From Ichthyophis bannanicus (lineage: Eukaryota > Chordata > Amphibia > Gymnophiona > Ichthyophiidae): DNA of 64,000 nt. Below the pieces are notes generated by a model, which was given only the letters and a program-made list of their open reading frames with translations, was not told the origin of the DNA and ran no database searches. Position numbers and translations under genes: made by a program. Numbering within the stretch: position 1 is the first letter of the stretch; every line of letters starts with the position of its first letter. Positions 45,527-57,889 of this stretch are shown in pieces. The stretch is taken from positions 324,216,297 to 324,280,296 of the forward strand of contig CM066040.1 in the NCBI GenBank assembly GCA_033557465.1. Reading direction: 5' to 3'.

Positions 45527-45543
45527 AGAAACATAGAAACATG
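45527..45543. repeat. target-site duplication, left copy (L1 B)
   Basis: agaaacatagaaacatg is repeated at 52309-52325. It is the 3' tail of a CR1 element (minus strand), so L1 B landed in that tail. Confidence 0.85.
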
Positions 45544-45597
45544 GACATCAGCAGGCAGGTTGGCCCCATGGTGAGGGAGCTCAGAGGCTGCTGGCCT

Positions 45598-46370
45598 CTA
45601 ATTTATTTATTTATTTATTTATTTATTACAGTCTTTTATATACCGCGCTATTTGGTATCAGCGCGGTTCACATACAACAACATCAACAGAATAACAGGCT
45701 ATTCCGTGTTTACAGCAAACAGGTATATAAACTTGGGTAACATAAGGTTAACTTATTACAAACATGATTATATAAAAGGTATCATGACAACACAAAAGTC
45801 CTAGTAATCTTACTGAGAAAGTGGGAGAGACTATTTGAAGATAAGGCATGTCTCTTATTTGGGGGGGCTTTTGCTGGGGGTAATGTTTGGTGGGTAGTAT
45901 ATGAGGAAAAGGTGATATTTAAGTGCTTTCCTAAATTGGGTTAAGTCGGTAATGGCACGAATGCTTGGTGGTAAGGCGTTCCAGCATCTTGGGGCGTAGA
46001 ATATAAAAGATCTGCTTGCCGTTATCTGGGTGCATTTTGTTACAGCCTTAGGAAGTGTTAGTGTGTTTATAGCCGTCGGTCTTCTGGATCTAGTCGATGG
46101 AGTTACATGGATGAGATTTGAGAGTGAGGAGGATGAAAGTCCGTGGATGGTCTTAAAGGTCAGCAGTATGGTCTTGTAAGTGAGCCTACCATGTATGGGG
46201 AGCCAGTGGAGTTGTTTGAATATAGGAGTCACGTGCTCAAATCTGGCGACTCCCTGAAGGACCCTAGCTGCGGTGTTCATAGCAAGTTGTAGAGGGTTAA
46301 TAGTGGATTGAGGAAGGCCTTGTAGGATAGCGTTAATAATAGAGCTATAGAGGTGGCAGGATTCAACCTG
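45598..46370 (-). mobile_element. L2-like LINE 3' fragment
   Basis: 5'-truncated element on the minus strand, ending in (ATTT)n at 45600-45625 with the terminal hairpin accgcgct...agcgcggt next to it. Inserted in the 5' UTR of L1 B. It carries the C-terminal coding end described in the next entry. Confidence 0.85.
45855..46365 (-). pseudogene. L2-type ORF2 C-terminus
   Basis: Minus-strand translation gives a SIINAILQGLPQSTINPLQL-like start, then NTAARVLQGVARFEHVTPI, LHWLPIHGRLTYKTILLTF, TRSRRPTAINTLTLPKA and FIFYAPRCWNALPPSIRAI. This is the well-conserved region after the RT palm in L2/CR1-type LINEs. The open frame 45855-46280 has 141 codons without a stop, so the fragment is not very old. 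Confidence 0.88.
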
Positions 46371-46497
46371 CTATCCCCAAGCAGCAGCAGAGTGCTGTAA
46401 AAATCGAAGGGAGGACTCTTGGCGAAAAAAAGATTGGTGGCGTATCGCTCGGCATACGCCGTTCTGAGCACCACGGGGAGAGGAAGGAGATGGCAAG

Positions 46498-47415
46498 ATG
46501 GATGAGGCCTTGGGCTTCGGGGCAGCAGAGGTGCTAAAAACATGGCTTGATGAATTGAAAGAGGAGCTGAAAGCCGAAATCAGTGGGGTTAAAATTGAAA
46601 TTAAAGAGACCCTGGGAGCATTGAGGCAAGAGATAGTGGACCTCAGAGCTAGAGTGGAGGAAAACGAGAACCAAATAGAACTTCAGTCGGACATGCTTGG
46701 AGATGTACAGAGCGGGTGGGAGGCCTTAAATCAGGCACAAGAACTGTTGAAAGAAAAGACTGAGGACTTGGAGGATCGCTCCCGGAGGAGCAATATACGG
46801 GTGAGAGGAATCCCGGAAGAGCCTAAATATAGAAACTGTGATGCAGTGCTTAAAGAAGTGTTTGGGTCATTGTTTCGATCAGCCGAATCAGAGCCTGCAG
46901 GAGAGGAGATCCAGGTACAAATGGAGCGGGTGCACCGGAGCTTAGGGCCTATTAAAGAAAATCGCCCCTGCAATATAGTGGCATGCCTGAGCTCCTATAA
47001 AATGAAAGAGTGGATCCTGGCTGAGGCTCAAAAAACAGGGGCCATTTCAGTGGGAGGGCCATAGAATTGAGATGTAACAAGACCTGTCACCAGGAACTCT
47101 ACGGCGTCGGTGGGAATTGAGGGAAGTGATGGCGCTCGGTTGAAGTACAATTGGCTGTACCCCTTTGGACTGGCAATCACGGTGAAAGGTGTAACACGGC
47201 ATGTGAAAAACAGAGGAGAAGCATGGCGAGCATTGAAAGAACTGGGGGTTCAGAATATCCCGGATGGTTCTTGGAGTAATTCCAAGCCAGAGCCAACTGT
47301 GACACCCAAGAGTGCAGGTTTGAAGTGGCAGAGAGTCAATACAAAAGGCCGGAGTTTGACCAGATTATCCAAGGGAAGAAGTGGGGATGACACTCTGGAG
47401 AAGAATATCTCCTGA
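46498..47415 (+). pseudogene. L1-type ORF1, frameshifted
   Basis: ATG at 46498 opens 188 codons: a coiled coil (residues ~15-95; LDELKEELKAEISGVKIEI, LEDRSRRSN) and the RRM start IRVRGIPEEP, then QMERVHRSLGP. The frame closes at 47064 near IQ-like sequence. The C-terminal domain continues in another frame with LKYNWLYPFGLAITVKG and EAWRALKELG to 47415. Confidence 0.85.
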
Positions 47416-48173
47416 AAGAGACTTGATAAGCAGGGAAAAAACAGTGGTGGCTGGGGAAGGCCTGAGGTCGACAGGGCGGTTAGTCCTGACAATTTTATGT
47501 GAAGGCTGAAGCCTAAGTCCGGGTGGGCATGACCTCCCGGGATTGTTAATTGTTAAATGTTAATTATCAGGCTATAAGGCTACAAGTTGTATAGTTGCTC
47601 AGTAATAACTTTGTTACATGTGATGTTTAAATGTTTGTACAGGCATGTACATATGCTGGAGGTTGAGATTTCAAAGTTAGTTAAATTGCAAATGATGGGG
47701 CAAACGGGGAAACAGTTAAAGTTATTGAAAGTTTAATAAGAGGGCTAGCTGCACTCCAAATGTCAGATTGGGGGGAAAGAAGGGAAAGGGACGGACCTTT
47801 TGGGTAACAGGGGATGGGGGGTAAGCGAGCTAAAGTCTGATTACAAGCCCGTGTAAGTGGGGTAAAATGGACAGGATGAGGTGCAAATGGGTCCATAAAT
47901 AGGGGCGGCAGGGGAGGGGAGGAGCGCGTGGAGAACGAGGCCGGGTCAGATAATTCTCCAGGAGGAGATTGGAGAATTGAGGAGAGGGGAGAGAAAGGGG
48001 AGGGGAAGGGTCAGGAGCGGGTGCAATAGGGAACCAGCATGTAATCAAAAGGCAAGATGGTGCGAATAGGTACTATAAATGCTAAGGGGCTTAATACTCC
48101 ACAGAAAAGACAACACCTCTTTAGGGAAGCAGAGAGATTGAGATGGGATATCGTATTGGTACAGGAAACTCAT

Positions 48174-48362
48174 TTATTATTTATTTATTTATTACAGTTT
48201 CTTATATACCGCGCTATTCGGTATCAGCGCGGTTTACATCATAACATAACTACCATAACGACAAGTTGTCAGGTTTTACATTGAACAGGGATACAAACTT
48301 GGATAACAGGGTAAACTATGTACATAAGCTATTTACACAGATTATTATCTAGTTGTCAGTAT
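48174..48362 (-). repeat. L2-like 3' tail in L1 B endonuclease
   Basis: Starts with (TTTA)n, then the hairpin accgcgctattcggtatcagcgcggt split as accgcgct / agcgcggt, then attgaacagggatacaaact. A tcat is present at both junctions (48170-48173, 48363-48366), a possible 4-bp target duplication. Confidence 0.8.
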
Positions 48363-50517
48363 TCATATCAGTTTTTTGGAAACCCCAGAGGGGGAGGGGG
48401 GTTAGAAGGAGGGGAGTAAAGAAAGGGAGTGTAGCTATTTTGATAAGGAGAGGGTTCCCATTCCAGTTGGGGGAGGTAATACGAGAGAAAGCAGGGAGGA
48501 TGTTGCTACTAATAGAAGAGTTGATGGGGGAAGTGATCACCTTGGCAAATATCTATGCTCCAAACACGAGACAAGTCCCCTTTTGGAGGGAAGTTCGTGA
48601 GATACTGGGCCGATCAGTGAAAGGGAAACTGGTCATGGGAGGGATTTCAATTTGGCATTGCAGCCCAGCTGGGACAGGCAGACTAAGAGGGGACGGCAAT
48701 GCAAAAAGTCGTCGAATAGTGAAAGGAATAATAAAGAAATTTCAGCTTTCAGATGCTTGGCGGACACAAAACAGGGATAGTAGAGAATATACTTTCTACT
48801 CACATCCACATAAAAGCTTTAGTCGGATAGATTACATACTGATTGATAGATTGTGGGAACTAAAATTGGGGAAGGCAGAGACTGGTAATATCACATGGTC
48901 TGACCACGCCCCAATTTGAGTGGAAGTTCGAGAAGCTAGATGGGAAGGGGGTGTACGCTTTTGGAGACTTAATGAAAGTCTTCTTAGAAGGGAAGAGGTG
49001 GTCAAAGATATTAGGAAATGCCTTTGGGAATATTGGGAGACAAATGTCAATGGGGGGGTGAGAGATGTGGGCCTATGGGAAGGAATGAAAGCTGTGATTA
49101 GGGGATGCTTAGTTATGTGGGCAGCCCGGGTTAAGAAGCAATGGAGGAAAAAGGAAGAAAAACCTCATGAGGAGATTAGAGAAGCTACAGAACAGTATAT
49201 ATCAAAGGGTACGGCAAGGAGATTGAAACACTTAAACCAACTCAGGATGGAGCTGAATAAGTTGCAATTGGAATCAATTGTGTTCCACATGCAACGGGTG
49301 AAAAAGAAGTTTGATGAATGGGGAGATAAAGCAGGGAGATTGCTTGCGCGTAAGCTATTGAAAAGAGAAACAGATAGCGCCATAGTGGTAATTAAAGGGA
49401 AAAAGGGGGAAATATTGAAGACAGAGAAATTGATTGGGGCTAGATTCTGTCAGTTTTATAAAGAATTGTATATACAACAGAGAGGAGAGATAACTAGACT
49501 TTTGTTGCTATCTAGAAGGGATAGAACTGCCAAAGGTGGGGGAGGACCTGAAGGAAAGGTTGGAGGACTCTATCCAAAAAGAGGAAATTGAGAGGGTAAT
49601 TAAGGACATGACTATAGGGAAAGCATCAGAATTAGATGGGCTACCTAATAGCACGTCTAAGACTTTCAGAGAAGAGGTGGTGGAGATAATGGGGAGGGTA
49701 TTCAGTGGGAGTTTAGGGGAGGGAGGACAATTGTCAGCAGACATGCTGGAATTGCGATTTTAACAAAGGCAGGGAAGGACGCTCTGCTGTGCGGTTCTTA
49801 CAGGCCAATATCATTACTTAATATAGATGTAAAGATCCCAGCAAAAGTACTGGCTAATTGATTAGCTAAAGGGATGCCCACACTTATAGATCAAACTGGC
49901 TTTATTAGTGGATGACAGGCCTCAGATAATATAAAAAGAGTATTGGAAGTGGTTTGGGCGGCACATCAAAAGCAGAAGAAATTGATGTTGTTATCAATAG
50001 ATGCTGAAAAAGCATTTGATCGTGTTAACTGGAATTTCTTGTTTGTGATGCAAAGAATGAGATTCCGGCCACATTATTTAAGATGGGTGCAGGCCCTATA
50101 TCAGGACCCCTTGGCCAGAGTGAGAATCAATGGCAGATACTCAGAGGCTTTTAAGTTAGAGAGAGGTACCAGGCAGGGATGCTCAATGTCTTCACTACTT
50201 TTTGCGTTAGCAGTGGAGCCCTTAGCGTAGACTGTAAGAATGGAAGCGGGGATCCAGGGTCTAGAAGTAAAGGGTCAGCAACATAAAATATCCCTATTTG
50301 CAGACGATATACTATTAATGATATCACAGCCGGAGAAAACATTGCCAAGAATTTTGGAATTAATGGAGAGGTATGAAGATGTGTCAGGCTTTAAAGTGAA
50401 CATGGACAAGACAGAGGCACTTAACATTAACTTACCTAAAACAGCGGTATTCAAATTAAAACATAAGTACCCCTTCAAGTGGGCTCACAAGGCTATTAAG
50501 TATTTGGGCGTGATGAT

Positions 50518-50672
50518 CTAAGCTGCGTTGGGTCTGCCGACAACATTCCTGGGGGGTGGGGTGCAGTGCGAGTGATGCTCCGCCCCTCCCCCCACCGGCA
50601 GAGGACCCGGCGCAAAGTGAACATTGCGAGGGTGCTGCGGCGTGTGTTCGACCCAGCTTAGAGGGAACATTG
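50518..50672. mobile_element. hAT-like MITE with 8-bp duplication
   Basis: 155-bp insertion between KYLGVMI and TLYEANY of L1 B ORF2, flanked by gtgatgat at 50510-50517 and 50673-50680. The right terminus reads cagcttagagggaacattg. The left side begins ctaagctgcg, which is the inner part of the matching inverted repeat, so the outer ~11 bases are missing on the left. GC-rich core. An 8-bp duplication fits the hAT superfamily. Confidence 0.75.
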
Positions 50673-52308
50673 GTGATGATAACGGCCCACCCCCAGACTC
50701 TCTATGAGGCAAACTATCCCTCACTGTGGAAGAGTGTGGCACAGGATTTAGGGGAATGGATGGAGACCGAAATATCATGGATGGGACATATAGCAGTAGT
50801 CAAAATGAATATTTTGCCTAGGGTGTTATATTACTTTCAAGCACTCCCCATAGCGATTCCAACAGGGCACATGAGAGACCTCCAAAGGAAAGTGTATAGA
50901 TTTATATGGAAAAAAGGCCACTATGAATTGCCTGAGCAGTAAAGTATAGGCCCAGAGAGAAAGGGGGATTAGGGGTGCCAGATTTTCAGTCTTATTATTG
51001 GGCAGCGCAGGGTAGACATCTGATGAATTGGCGAGAGGAGGGGGGAGGAAAATGTTCACGATATTGGAGTGAGCGGCCAATAGGGGGCGACCTTCCGTGG
51101 ATGGCTAGGGACCTTCCATGGATGGCTAGGGAGGAACGTGGGCATCAAACACAAGAGAAACCCTTTGTGCGACATATCCTACAGATATGGGATAAGGTAC
51201 GGAGGTCAGTAGAGAGCATGAAAGATAGAGTTCTCGGTAATGAAGGCCCTATGCTATTCAAGGGACTTTGTCCCGAGACAAGAGGAAGGCATATATAAAA
51301 AGTGGGAAAGATTGGGATTAAGATGGTTCTATCAGTTTCTAGACGGGGGAGAGTGGGTTCCATTTGGGGAATTACGAGAGACATAACAATTAGGGGCTGG
51401 GAGTATTTTTCATTATGAGCAGGTGGTCCATTATTTAAAGCAGAAATTAGGCAAAGATGGATTAGAGCGGGACTATACATATCTAGAAGCTATATGGTAC
51501 GGGAAGAGACAGTCCTTGGGATTAGTGTCCATATTATATGAAGCAGTCAGAGGGGGGAAAAGAGATGATAAGCTTGGATATATGGTGACTTGGATGAAGG
51601 AGCTGGGGTGTAAACATAAAAATACAACAATGAGAAGCCATCTTTGATCAAGCCTGACGCCTACCCATTTTGGTGGCTATTAGAGAAACTTGGTATAAAG
51701 TTTTAATGAGATGGTATTACACACCAGTTCGATTGAATAAAATGTTCCCATTAGTGTCAAAAAGATGTTGGAGAGAATGTGGAGAGGAGGAGTCAATGTA
51801 CCATATTTGGTGGACGTGCCCCCAGATTAAGCCTTTCTGGGAGCAGGTCCAAAAGTGGATACAGCAGGTAGGAGTGGAGGTATGCAGGGAACCTGCACTA
51901 TTTTTCTTGGGATGGTGGAGAGAGAGAAGCCCAGGTATGATAAGGAAGCAAATTATGGCCTGCTTAAGTGTGGCGAAATGTGAAGTAGCATATAGGTGGA
52001 AGCAGATGGGGCCACCCCTAATAGAACACTGTGTGGAGAGGCTCCGTCAAATTTATCTAATGGAAAAATTGACAGCTATTTGCAGGCAGAGGAGGAGTAA
52101 GTTTGAGAGTGAATGGCAGAACATGCTGGATTACTTACATAAGGGAAGGGGGGACGGGGGGGGGGGAAGGTACAGCTATAGCAGAAAAGAAGGAATACAT
52201 TGACAATGTTGTTTGAAGTTCCATTGATTAATACTGTGTGTAGTTATTGATACTGTGGTGTAAAGATTTAATTATTCTTTCAATAAAAAAAACTTTAAAT
52301 TAAAAAAA

Positions 52309-52325
52309 AGAAACATAGAAACATG
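52309..52325. repeat. target-site duplication, right copy (L1 B)
   Basis: Second copy of agaaacatagaaacatg, contiguous with the CR1 fragment that continues rightwards. Confidence 0.85.
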
Positions 52326-52945
52326 ACAGCAGAAAAAGACCATATGGCCTATTTAGTCTGCCCTTCCATATCAACTACTATGGAGTCCCCTTTTTCGCTT
52401 TAGAGATCTTCTGTGTTTGTCCTATGCTTTCTTGAATTGAGATAGTCCTCATCTCTACTACCTACACTGAGAGATTATTCCATACATCTACCACTCTTTC
52501 CATAAAGAAATATTTCCACATATTACTCCTGAGTCTATCCCCTTTCACCCTCATCCTATGTCCTGTCGTTGCGGAGCTTGCTTTCAATCAAAAGAAGCTC
52601 TGCTCTTGTGCATGAATGTCACAGAGGTATTTAAACCCTCTATCCCGCCTTTCCTCTAACGTATACATATTAAGATCTTTAAGTCTGTCCCCATATGGTT
52701 TATAACAAAGACCACTTACCATTTTAGTAACAACCCTCTGCACCAACTCCACCCTGTTTATATCCTTTTGAAAGTGTGGTCTCCAGAATTCCACACAATA
52801 CTCCAAATGAGGTCTCAGCAGAGACTTATACAGAGGCACTTTCACCTCCTTTTTCCTGCTAATTCCTCTCTCTATGCACCCAAGCATCCTTCTGGCTTTC
52901 ATTGTCACCTTTTCTACCCATTTAGCCACTTTAAGATTATTAGAA
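52326..52945 (-). pseudogene. CR1-like LINE 3' fragment (-)
   Basis: Minus-strand ORF2 end: MGMIVSNNLKVAKWVEKVT, ARRMLGCIERGISRKKEVKV, YKSLLRPHLEYCVEFWRPH, RVELVQRVVTKMVSGLCYKP and DRLKDLNMYTLEERRDRGFK. The frame is open from about 52945 to 52588. It is the same family as 17586-18104. It was inserted, 5'-truncated, in the RNase H region of DIRS D, and its tail later received L1 B. Confidence 0.87.
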
Positions 52946-53188
52946 ACAATCATGCCCATCAGAAACAATGACTTCATAAACAAGCAGGGAGGAACTGGCT
53001 CGTACCTCCTGTGTTGGTAAAATTCGCATTCGGACCATTTCCCATCTCCCATGGGATGCTCTGAGCAATATACCTGCCAGGCAAGAAGAATGTCTTAGTA
53101 GACAAGTTGAACCGCATCCTTTAATCTGATGAATGGACCCTGAACCGGAAAGTCTTTTTTGAGAGTAGGGCACCCTGTTGATAGATTA
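52946..53188 (+). pseudogene. DIRS D RNase H, continuation
   Basis: Resumes with a FINKQGGTGSYLLC-like sequence (aacaagcagggaggaactgg at 52980), then ARQEECLSRQVEPHPL in one frame, equivalent to LPGKKNVLVDKLNRIL in another, and GTLLID at 53169-53186. The next expected residues, F-A, are found at 58078 on the far side of DIRS C. Confidence 0.75.
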
Positions 53189-53190
53189 TT

Positions 53191-53350
53191 CTCCAAGAAC
53201 AAGCAGGAAGTCAGTCCTCACATATGGGTGACGTCAGCCTTTGGGAGATGCCACCTCGCATGCGTGGTCCTCTTCGCGCCTAAGGATGCCATCTTACTCA
53301 ATTTCCCTTTTTCCGCGGAGCCCAACAGACATCTGTCTTCCTTCCCTGGA
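53191..53350. repeat. left inverted terminal repeat, DIRS C
   Basis: Starts ctccaagaacaagcaggaag with the tcctcacatatgggtgacgt block, and includes gccatcttactcaat. Inverse of about 57890-58045. Confidence 0.85.
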
Positions 53351-53551
53351 AAAAAGTTGACAATCTTGAGCATAAAACTGCCCTTCTTTCTCCAGTTAGC
53401 ACCAGTCTCTTTCCCGCCTCTGAGCCCTGTTGCCCCCCTGCACCATCTCGGAACAGTTTTTTGTTTTTTTTCTTCCAGCGCAGTTTGCACCTTTTTCTAA
53501 TGACTGGCCACGTCGAAGGTCTTCAACCTCACAGGGGTCCTTTTTGCTCCA

Positions 53552-55370
53552 ATGGCCAGTGACTTTAAAAAGTGTGATCGGTGTGCAAAGAACGGGTCCC
53601 TAACCGACACACACGACTGCCTCCGGTGCCTAGGTGCCAACCATGACCCAGAGGTTTTCTGCCCTATGTAGAAAGATGTCCGTGAAGGCCATCCAAAGTC
53701 ATTGGCAGAAGCAAGATGACATCTTCCACAGGTCAGATTCTGCCCCGGTGTTCCCGGTAGCCTCGTGCTTTAAGGCCCCGATCAGGTCCGCAGACACTCT
53801 GACAAGGATTCTCTGGAATGTGAGCACAAGAAGAAATCTTCGAGGACCTCATCCTGGAAGTCGGGGACACACAGCAATTCCCGTGCCAGGTCCCACAGTC
53901 CCTGGAGGGTATTGGAGGAGTCAGAGCAGAAGTGGCTGGCAAAGGTGCCCAGAACAGATGCCGAGGCCTCCAGTGACGGTTCACAGACCCCCGAGGCCTG
54001 TCCCGTCAAAGATCCCCTCTCTTCACCGATGTAGAACCTGGTCACCCCAGCATCCGCGTCAAAGACACCAACTCCTGAGTGGGAAGCCAGGATGATGGCA
54101 TTGGAACGCAGTGTTACTGCCTTCCTTGCCTCATAGCAAGTGTCGATGCCTCGCCCCACCGGTGCTCATGCTGAGACCGCAGGGACCTCGATATCGAGGA
54201 TTCCCCGGGCCACTGAGCCGATCCTCGAGAGCCCCGAACCTCGAGCTGATCCTCGACGAGGGTCTCCCCCGTCCATTCCTTGGGGGTGAGATCCTCCCCG
54301 GCAAGTGCTTATTACCGAAGACCCGACCCAAGCCCGACGCCTCATGCGCCATCTGACTTCGAGTCCTCAACAGACTATTCTGACTAGGAGTCTGAGAACG
54401 AGGCTTCCCTGGAGACACAATCTCCCCTCGGATCTGTCTCCCCCAGTGTCACAGCGCTGGTCCCCACCCGAGGATGACACATCCTTGAGTTTGTCCAGGA
54501 CATGGCAAAATCCTTGTCTCTCACCACGGAGTCCGAGGAGGAACCTCACACGGAGGAGCTGGAAATCCTCCAGTATGAGGCTTTACCTGAGGAGGCCTTG
54601 AAGGTCCCCATCCCCACCATTTTCGGGCGACTCCTCCTTCGGATCTGGGAGACACTGGCATTGGTACCAATAGTTAGCCGATGCCTTGACACCATGTACC
54701 AGGTCCAGTGTGGCTCCAGCTTTCAGGAGGTGCAACTCCCTCACGCCTCTGTGGTGGTGGAGTTGACCATGCGCCATTACAAAAGCCCAAAGACTCTCTT
54801 CCATGCCTCTGGGCAGGGAGGCCCACATTCTCAATGCCCTTGGACACAAATGTTACCAGGGTTTAGATGCTGGTTGTTGAATCCAAGCCTACCAGCTGTA
54901 TATTAGCATGTATCTCCGAGACCTAGCAAAGGAACTCACAGGTTTTTCTGCGGGTCTCGGTGGAGATCACCTCCAGCTATTCCAAATCCTCACTAAGTGC
55001 ATCGGAGAGTGCTCGAAGTACATGTCTCGAGCTGCCTATGACAGCTTTAAGTCTAACGCGAGGGTGCTCAACACCAGGGCTGGCTTCAGGCATCGGACCT
55101 CGAGCAGTGGGTACTGGAGAACCTCCTCGACGTCCCCTGTCTCGGTGAAAACCTCTTCAGCAAACCAATGAAGGATAAGGCAACGGAGATCGAGACCAAG
55201 TACGTCACGAGGAAGATCTCCACCCTTCCCAAGAAGAAACTGTCGGGGAAGAGGCCCCCTTTTCACAGAAAAGGCCAGCTTTACCAAGGCTATCCCCATA
55301 CCAGACCCTGCAGCAGGGTCACCAGGGCAAAGGACCGGGTCAAGGCCAACGCAAGCCTAAGGGCTTTAAG
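53552..55370 (+). pseudogene. DIRS C gag remnant
   Basis: ATG at 53552: MASDFKKCDRC, then LTDTHDCLRCLGANHDPE, the zinc-type N-terminus. Later pieces in several frames: LEFVQDMAKSLSL, EELEILQYEALPEEALKVP, LLRIWETLALVP, YLRDLAKELTGFSAGLGGD and QGYPHTRPCSR-type basic tail. Frameshifts every few hundred bases. Confidence 0.8.
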
Positions 55371-56650
55371 CCTCAAATACTGGCTGCTGCCCAGGATGAG
55401 TCAGGGTTTTGACTTCCTGAGCATAGCCTTTCCTCCCAGGGGGAGCAGCTACCAACAGGGGATCATCTGATCCACTTTGTCCATCGGTGGCTGGCCATAA
55501 CCACCGACACCTGGGCCCTCCAAGTGGTCAGAGAAGGCTACCTCCTTCACTTGGACTAGATGCCTCCCCCTTTCTTTCCAGGAGAGCCCTCTCAGTCTCC
55601 CCTGCACCAGGCCCTGCTACTGCAGGAACTCACAGGTCTCATCAGGGATGGAGCCGTGGAACCAGTACCCTTCCATCTCAGGGGCAAGGGGTTCTACTCC
55701 CGTTATTTTCTGGTCCCAAAAAGAACAGGGGACCTAAGGCCCATTTTGGACTTGCAAAACTTGAACAAGTTCCTGGTGCAGGACAGGGTCTTAGTCAGCT
55801 AACGGAGTCACTTGTCTGATGGCAGGGCACACAGCTCCTGCAGGAGGGCATGCCCTTCCAGCCTTCAAATCTCCAGAGGGTCCTCACTATGGATGCATCC
55901 CTAATAGGCTGTGGTGCCCACTGTGAGGAACTGCGCATGCAGGACAACTAGTCCCTAGGAGAGAACCAGTAACAGACCAATCTGATGGAGCTCAAAGCCA
56001 TTTTTCTGGTGATCGAGGCCTTCCACCACCGCCTGCAGAACCAGTCGGTGCTAGTCCAAATGGACAACCAGGTCGCGATGTTCTACTTGAACAAGCAGGG
56101 AGGCACAGGGTCTCAGCGACTCTTCCAGGAGGCAGTAGTCCTCTGCTCATACACGATCGGTCAGGGAATGCTCCTCAGGGTGGTATACCTTCCGGGCTAA
56201 GACAAATATCCTAGTGGACAAACTAAGCAGGGTCCTCCAGTTGCATGAATGGCGACTAGAACCAGGCTGGCACAGCAGCTCTTCTGACTCTAGGGAACCT
56301 CAAGTCAGGACCCTTTCGCCACTCTGACCAATGCTCAACTGCCCCGCTTCTGCTGTCCCCACCTGCACCCATCCCAGGTAGCGGTGGACGCCTTCCTCAT
56401 CTCGTGGTCTGAGAGCCTTCTGTATGCCTTCCCTCCTATGCCACTAATCGCCCAAACCCTTTTCAAGGTTCTACGGGACAAGGCCTTCATGATCCTGGTA
56501 GACTTACGGTGGCCCAGGCAGCCTTGGTTTCCCCTGTTACTCCGCCTCTCGACAGAGTTCCCAGTCCCTCTGGGGAACGCCCCGGGGCTACTGACCCAGG
56601 AGAAGGGCTCCCTTCCTCACCCAACCTTGGATCTCTGTCGTTAACAGCAT
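55371..56650 (+). pseudogene. DIRS C RT/RNase H with RT palm deleted
   Basis: RT fingers (PPFFPGEPSQSP, GFYSRYFLVPKRTGDLRPIL, QNLNKFLVQD) lead, near 55795, directly to RNase H sequence (LTMDASLIGCGAH; MELKAIFLVIEAF; QVAMFYLNKQGG). The palm with SLDLKDAY and YLDD is absent, a loss of roughly 550-600 bases relative to copy B. The connection region follows: VDAFLISWSESLLYAFPP and PRQPWFPLLLRLS. Confidence 0.85.
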
Positions 56651-57552
56651 GGCTGCTGAACAGATAGCCTTAGCACCCTTCAACCTCAAGTGGCATAGAT
56701 TCTCAGTATGATGTGTGGAGCAATGGGTTGACCCGTTCTCTTGCCAGATGCACATGGTGCTACAATACTTGCTCCACCTTTCGCAAACCGGACTCAAGTC
56801 CAACTCTGTCAGAGTGCACCTGAGCACGCTCTCGGCGCACCATCATTCCATAGAGGGCAAAACTCTTTCTGCGCAGCCCCTCATTACCCAATTTATGTGG
56901 TGTCTTCTGCTCTCTAAGCCTCCCATCCGCCCACTTCTGGTGGAATGGGACCGCAATGTGGTTCTGACACAGCTCACCAAGTCTCCTTTTGAACCTCTGG
57001 CTACCTGCCATTTGCGTTATCTTTCCTGGAAGGTCATCTTCCTGGTGGCGCTCACCTCTGCCCACAGAGTCAGCGAGCTTTAGGCCTTGGTGGCCGAGCC
57101 ACCTTACACCAGGTTCTACAAGAATAGGGTTGTGCTTCGCACCCACCCAAATTCCTTCCGAAGGTGGTATCTGCCTAGTTTCCACGACCCCACGCTGACA
57201 AGGCAGCAGCCATTCTCCATACTCCCTGTCCTTCTACCTGCAACGTACCCAGGACAACTACGAAGCCTCACAGCTTTTCATTTCCTATGACCCAAGTCGA
57301 CTGGGGGAGGCCATTACCAAGCGGATCCTGTCCATCTGGGTGGCAGACTACATCACCTTCGCCCACGATCAGGCTGGGCTCTTGTTGGAGCGCCAGGTCA
57401 TGGCACACAATGACAGGGCTATAGCAACCTCTGTCCCAAGCCTACACTCTGTCCCTCTGGCAGACATCTTCTGGGCTGCCACCTGGTCTTCATTTCACAC
57501 CTTTGCAGCTCACTACTGCCTAGAGAGCCTTCTGCCAGGCTGTACTCCATAA
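56650..57552 (+). pseudogene. DIRS C tyrosine recombinase, broken
   Basis: Frames give YLLHLSQTGLKSNSVRVHL, LTSAHRVSEL (first catalytic Arg retained) followed by a stop, YTRFYKNRVVLRTHPN, then VMAHNDRAIATSV (His-x-x-Arg) and AHYCLE (Tyr). Two frameshifts and a stop separate these. Alignment with copy B is otherwise full length. Confidence 0.82.
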
Positions 57553-57714
57553 TCTGTTCGGGATTTAGGCAACTCCTAGCCTCCGACCCTTCTTGTTCAG
57601 GCTACCGGAGCAATTGGGGATATTGGGGTCCTTAGAGTCTCTTCTCAGACTCGCTTGCGGCTGCTCACGGCTGGGCCGTGTTTCCTACAGGTTCTCGGTA
57701 GCCTATAGCTAAGG

Positions 57715-57815
57715 AGTCCTATATGTGAGGACTGACTTCCTGCTTGTTCCTGGAGAAAGCTTAGTTACTCACCTGTAACAGATGTTCTCCAGGGACAGCA
57801 GGAATCAGTCCTCAC
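57715..57815. repeat. internal complementary region, DIRS C
   Basis: tatgtgaggactgacttcct...cctggag joined to aaagcttagttactcacctg, then ctccagggacagcaggaatc. The core is cacctgtaacagatg at 57770-57784. Confidence 0.87.
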
Positions 57816-57889
57816 AACCCTCTCTCCTCCCCTTGGAGTTGCTGTACAATTTTTGCCATCTTCTTTTGTCGGCTCTAGCTATGTCATCT

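Larger units (their letters stand above)
48057..52203 (+). pseudogene. L1-type ORF2, decayed, with two insertions
   Basis: ATG at 48057 starts RIGTINAKGLNTPQKR and VLVQETH. An L2 tail (48174-48362) interrupts the endonuclease, which resumes with KKGSVAILIRRG, NIYAPNT, FSRIDYILID and WSDHAPI (stop at 48917-48919). RT motifs: ASELDGLP, RPISLLNID-like at 49800, SIDAEKAFDRVNWNFL, RGTRQGCSMSSLLFALAVEP and FADD at 50297-50308. After KYLGVMI a MITE (50518-50672) interrupts, then TLYEANYPSLWKSV follows. The zinc-like end is CWRECGEEESMYHIWWTC near 51766-51820. At least six frame changes or stops. Confidence 0.87.
45544..52308 (+). mobile_element. L1-like LINE (copy B), decayed
   Basis: Bracketed by a perfect 17-bp duplication. 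Contents: 5' UTR interrupted by an L2 fragment (45598-46370), ORF1 (46498-47415), a 640-base spacer, ORF2 (48057-52203) and an A-rich 3' end with aataaa near 52281. ORF2 holds an L2 tail insertion and a hAT-like MITE. ORF1 and ORF2 motifs are L1-type but diverged from copy A, and many frameshifts show it is older. Confidence 0.88.
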
